A DNA stretch of 64,000 nt, taken from positions 806,001 through 870,000 of the forward strand of contig NZ_CP052757.1 in assembly GCF_009708005.2 (NCBI RefSeq). Direction: 5' to 3'. A program made the position numbers and the translations under genes. Below the pieces are notes generated by a model that worked only from the letters and a program-made list of their open reading frames with translations, was not told the DNA's origin and did not search any database. Source of the stretch: Cellulosimicrobium protaetiae (GTDB lineage Bacteria; Actinomycetota; Actinomycetes; Actinomycetales; Cellulomonadaceae). Below, piece by piece: positions 61,560 to 64,000 of this stretch (within the stretch, counting starts at the first letter, position 1; every line of letters starts with the position of its first letter).

Positions 61560-62668
61560 GCACGACGGCGGACGCGGGGCAGGGTGATCGGGTGCCCACG
61601 GGCGCGGCGACCGGTGCGCGGGACGACGTGGCCCCGTCGGAGGACGTCGGGGCCGGGCGGGTCGTGGTGGTCGGGTCGGCGAACGTCGACCTCGTCGTCG
61701 ACGTGCCACGCCACCCCGGCGGCGGCGAGACGATCCTCGGCGGCGACCTGCGCCGGAACCCGGGCGGCAAGGGCGCGAACCAGGCCGTCGGCGCGGCGCG
61801 CGCGGGCGGCGCGGACACGACGTTCGTCGGGGCGCTCGGGCACGACGACGCCGCGGACCTGCTGCTCTCGTCGCTCGACCGCGGGGGCGTGCGCACCGAC
61901 CTCGTGGAGCGCGTCGACGTCTCGACGGGGACGGCGCTCATCACGGTCTCGCCCGACGGCGAGAACGCGATCGTCGTCGCTCCGGGCGCGAACTCGCACG
62001 TGACGATCGGCGCGGCGCAGGCCGAGCGGATCGCCGCGGCGGACGTCGTGCTCGCGCAGCTCGAGATCCCGCTCGACGTCGTGCGCGCCGCCGCGGCGGC
62101 GCGCCGCCCCGGCGCGCTGATGGTGCTCAACGCCGCGCCGTCGCGCGGCCTGCCCGACGACGTGTGGGACACGATCGACGTCCTCGTCGTCAACGAGCAC
62201 GAGGCCGCCGACCTCGCGGGCGTCCTACGTGCGGGCGCGTCTCCCGGTGACGCAGGATCGGCCGACTCGCTGGACAACGACGGCGCGCCGGGCGCTCCGG
62301 GTCCCGAAGAGGCGAGGGCGCACGAGAACGACCCGAGCGGCCTCGCGAGTCTCCTGCTCCTGCGCGTCCCTGCCGTCGTCGTGACGCTCGGCGGCCGGGG
62401 CAGCCTCGTGGCCGAGCGCCTGCCCGGCGGAAAGCTGCTCACCGACGTCTCGGCGATCGCTGTGGAGGCCGTCGACACGACCGGCGCGGGCGACACGTTC
62501 TGCGGCGTCCTCGCCGCTGCCCTCGCGCGCGGCGCGGACCTGCCCGACGCCGCGCGCCTCGCCGCCGCCGCGGGCGCGCTCGCGGTGACCCGGCCCGGGG
62601 CGCAGGACGCCGTGCCCGACGCGGCGGACGTCGTCGCGCTCGCGCACCGGGCCGAGGGCCTCACCTGA
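61556..62668 (+). CDS. rbsK: Ribokinase-like PfkB family sugar kinase
   Basis: The 370-residue enzyme has both PfkB signatures: the N-terminal RNPGGKGANQAVGAARAGG, typical of ribokinase, and the C-terminal DTTGAGDTFCGVLAAAL with the catalytic Asp. VVVVGSANVDLVVDVPRHPG at the domain start also fits ribokinase. It would phosphorylate free ribose, or a related sugar, to the 5-phosphate. It carries an N-terminal extension of about 35 residues and an Asp/Gly/Ala-rich insertion near residues 225-262, which make it longer than the usual 300-310. Its place after two ADP-ribosylglycohydrolases suggests that ribose is released upstream in the pathway. Confidence 0.9.
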   Translation: MSTTADAGQGDRVPTGAATGARDDVAPSEDVGAGRVVVVGSANVDLVVDVPRHPGGGETILGGDLRRNPGGKGANQAVGAARAGGADTTFVGALGHDDAADLLLSSLDRGGVRTDLVERVDVSTGTALITVSPDGENAIVVAPGANSHVTIGAAQAERIAAADVVLAQLEIPLDVVRAAAAARRPGALMVLNAAPSRGLPDDVWDTIDVLVVNEHEAADLAGVLRAGASPGDAGSADSLDNDGAPGAPGPEEARAHENDPSGLASLLLLRVPAVVVTLGGRGSLVAERLPGGKLLTDVSAIAVEAVDTTGAGDTFCGVLAAALARGADLPDAARLAAAAGALAVTRPGAQDAVPDAADVVALAHRAEGLT

Positions 62669-62729
62669 CCGACCTGAGCCACTTCGCAGCACGACCGAGC
62701 GCGGGCCCGCCCGCCGAGGGAAAGGCACC

Positions 62730-64000
62730 ATGACGTACACGTTCGACCCGCTCGTCCCGCGACCGATCGACAAGCCGACCGAGGTCGCGCTCGACGGGGC
62801 GTTCACGCCCGAGCAGTCCCTCGCGCTCGACGAGGCGAAGATCTTCGTCGGCCCGGCCGACCCCGCCCACCGCCCCGCGTGGCGCGAGCGGCTCGCCGCC
62901 TGGCGCGACGACGCGCGCCGCCGGCACGGGTACACGGGCGCGGCGTACGACCGCCCGGAGGCGACGTGGGCCGCGGGCTGCTCGACGGTCGCGCAGGTGT
63001 GGCTCTGGGACGAGCTGCTGTACTCGTTCGACGAGCACCGGTTCACGCCCGAGCGGTTCCTCGCGGACGCGCGCGAGCGGTTCGGCGGCCTCGACGCGGT
63101 GGTCCTGTGGCACGCGTACCCCGTCATCGGGATCGACGACCGCAACCAGTGGGACTTCTACCGGGACGTCCCGGGGATCGTCGACCTCGTGCAGACGTTC
63201 CACGACGCGGGCCTGCACGTGTTCGTCGACTACAACCCGTGGGACGTCGGCACGCGCCGCGGCGACGACGACCTCACCGAGCTCGCCGCCGTCGTGCGCG
63301 ACCTCGGCGCCGACGGCGTCTTCCTCGACACCCTGAAGAAGGCCGAGCCGGAGCTCGTCGCGCGGCTCGAGGCGGCGCGTCCCGGCATCGTCCTGGAGGG
63401 CGAGTCCAAGCTGCCGGTCGAGCGCATCGAGGACCACTCGTCGTCGTGGGCGCAGTTCTTCGCCGACTCGCCCGTGCCCGGCGTGCTGCGCGCGCACTGG
63501 TACGAGCGCCGGCACATGCAGCACCACGTGCGCCGCTGGCACCGCGACCACTCCGAGGAGCTCCAGTCCGCGTGGCTCAACGGCGTGGGCGTCATGGTGT
63601 GGGAGGTCGTGTTCGGCGTCTGGGTCGGCTGGTCGCCGCGCGACGCCGCGACGGTCAAGCGCCTGGTCACGGTGCAGCGCGCGGCGCGGCCGCTGCTGCT
63701 CGACGGCGAGTGGACGCCGCTCGCCGAGCTCGCCCCCGAGGCCGAGGCGGCAGGCGTGTACGCGTCGCGCTGGGAGCTCGACGGCACCACCCTGTGGACG
63801 CTGGTGAACCGCGGCGACTCGGACTACGACGGCCCGCTGCTCCCGGCCGACCAGCCCTCCCGTCGAACCCTGGGTCCCTCCCCAGCCGGGGCGGTCGGTG
63901 GGGAAGAGCCCCGGGCTCGGCGCGACGTGCGGGTGCCGGGGCGGGGGGTCGCCGCGGTGCTGCACGTGGCCGACGGCGCCGGTGAGCCCGACTGGCTGCC
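62730..64000 (+). CDS. TIM-barrel glycosidase-like enzyme, C-terminus cut by the window
   Basis: The frame is open to the last base, giving 423 codons without a stop. The ATG has AAAGG 5 bases upstream and lies 61 bases after the kinase stop. The protein shows a beta/alpha-barrel pattern: GGLDAVVLWHAYPVIGIDDR, GLHVFVDYNPWDVGTRR, LGADGVFLDTL, IVLEGESKL and GVMVWEVVFGVWVGW. Asp in VFLDTL and Glu in LEGES are candidate catalytic carboxylates, as in retaining glycosidases of clan-D type, but no family is assigned. There is no export signal, so it probably acts on imported material. The last 40 residues visible belong to a C-terminal beta domain with a Pro/Arg-rich loop. Confidence 0.75.
   Translation, partial: MTYTFDPLVPRPIDKPTEVALDGAFTPEQSLALDEAKIFVGPADPAHRPAWRERLAAWRDDARRRHGYTGAAYDRPEATWAAGCSTVAQVWLWDELLYSFDEHRFTPERFLADARERFGGLDAVVLWHAYPVIGIDDRNQWDFYRDVPGIVDLVQTFHDAGLHVFVDYNPWDVGTRRGDDDLTELAAVVRDLGADGVFLDTLKKAEPELVARLEAARPGIVLEGESKLPVERIEDHSSSWAQFFADSPVPGVLRAHWYERRHMQHHVRRWHRDHSEELQSAWLNGVGVMVWEVVFGVWVGWSPRDAATVKRLVTVQRAARPLLLDGEWTPLAELAPEAEAAGVYASRWELDGTTLWTLVNRGDSDYDGPLLPADQPSRRTLGPSPAGAVGGEEPRARRDVRVPGRGVAAVLHVADGAGEPDWL

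Overview
The window is very GC-rich, gene-dense DNA read from both strands, with frequent GTG starts, ATGA/GTGA stop-start overlaps and many apparently leaderless genes. Together with an F420-type nitroreductase-like protein, LAxTG sortase signals, chitin-binding modules and a GH19 chitinase, this suggests a soil or chitin-degrading actinobacterium of the order Micrococcales, similar to Cellulosimicrobium, Cellulomonas or Isoptericola (inference; no rRNA or marker gene is present). I saw no tRNA, rRNA, CRISPR array, prophage or insertion sequence.

Layout. 1-1380: end of an unknown gene, a cold-shock protein and a deazaflavin-dependent nitroreductase-like protein. 1727-7314: complete branched-chain amino acid ABC importer operon livKHMGF. 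7374-15439: a degenerate GGDEF protein, two tandem PQQ-propeller membrane proteins, a transglutaminase-like protein, a DUF1254/DUF1214 protein and a MerR regulator. 15513-19762: an S9 oligopeptidase followed by two paralogous membrane proteins. 19786-25412: a zinc-ribbon protein, an NAD-kinase-like protein and an SPFH protein facing an NrtR-type Nudix regulator and a coiled-coil membrane protein. 25578-27183: a Pit phosphate transporter behind a PHO box, plus a small membrane protein. 27275-29580: a GH3 hexosaminidase and a LacI regulator. 29738-42944: two giant tandem surface proteins with choice-of-anchor A heads and 7 or 24 DUF5979 repeats, ending in LAITG or LAVTG sorting signals. 43043-50232: SRPBCC protein, hydrolase, deaminase, truncated threonine aldolase, VanZ protein, GlxA-type regulator, membrane protein, YchJ, MarR regulator and FMN reductase. 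50415-54247: LVIVD protein with two chitin-binding modules, DUF305 lipoprotein, 21-bp tandem repeat and GH19 chitinase. 54463-64000: LacI-controlled sugar ABC operon that continues into two ADP-ribosylglycohydrolases, a ribokinase-like kinase and a TIM-barrel enzyme cut by the window end.

How the genes work together. Both ABC operons have a strong hairpin just after the solute-binding-protein gene, which would favour that component. Local duplication is a theme: four adjacent paralogue pairs (propellers, small membrane proteins, giant adhesins, ADP-ribosylglycohydrolases). The most promising undescribed systems are (i) the giant repeat stalks, where every repeat keeps a Lys/Glu/Asn set expected of autocatalytic isopeptide bonds, (ii) the importer-ADP-ribosylglycohydrolase-ribokinase operon, which looks like a catabolic route for an unknown riboside or ADP-ribosylated compound, and (iii) the NrtR/SPFH/NAD-kinase-like locus, with two matched palindromes 42 bp apart bracketing the SPFH promoter.
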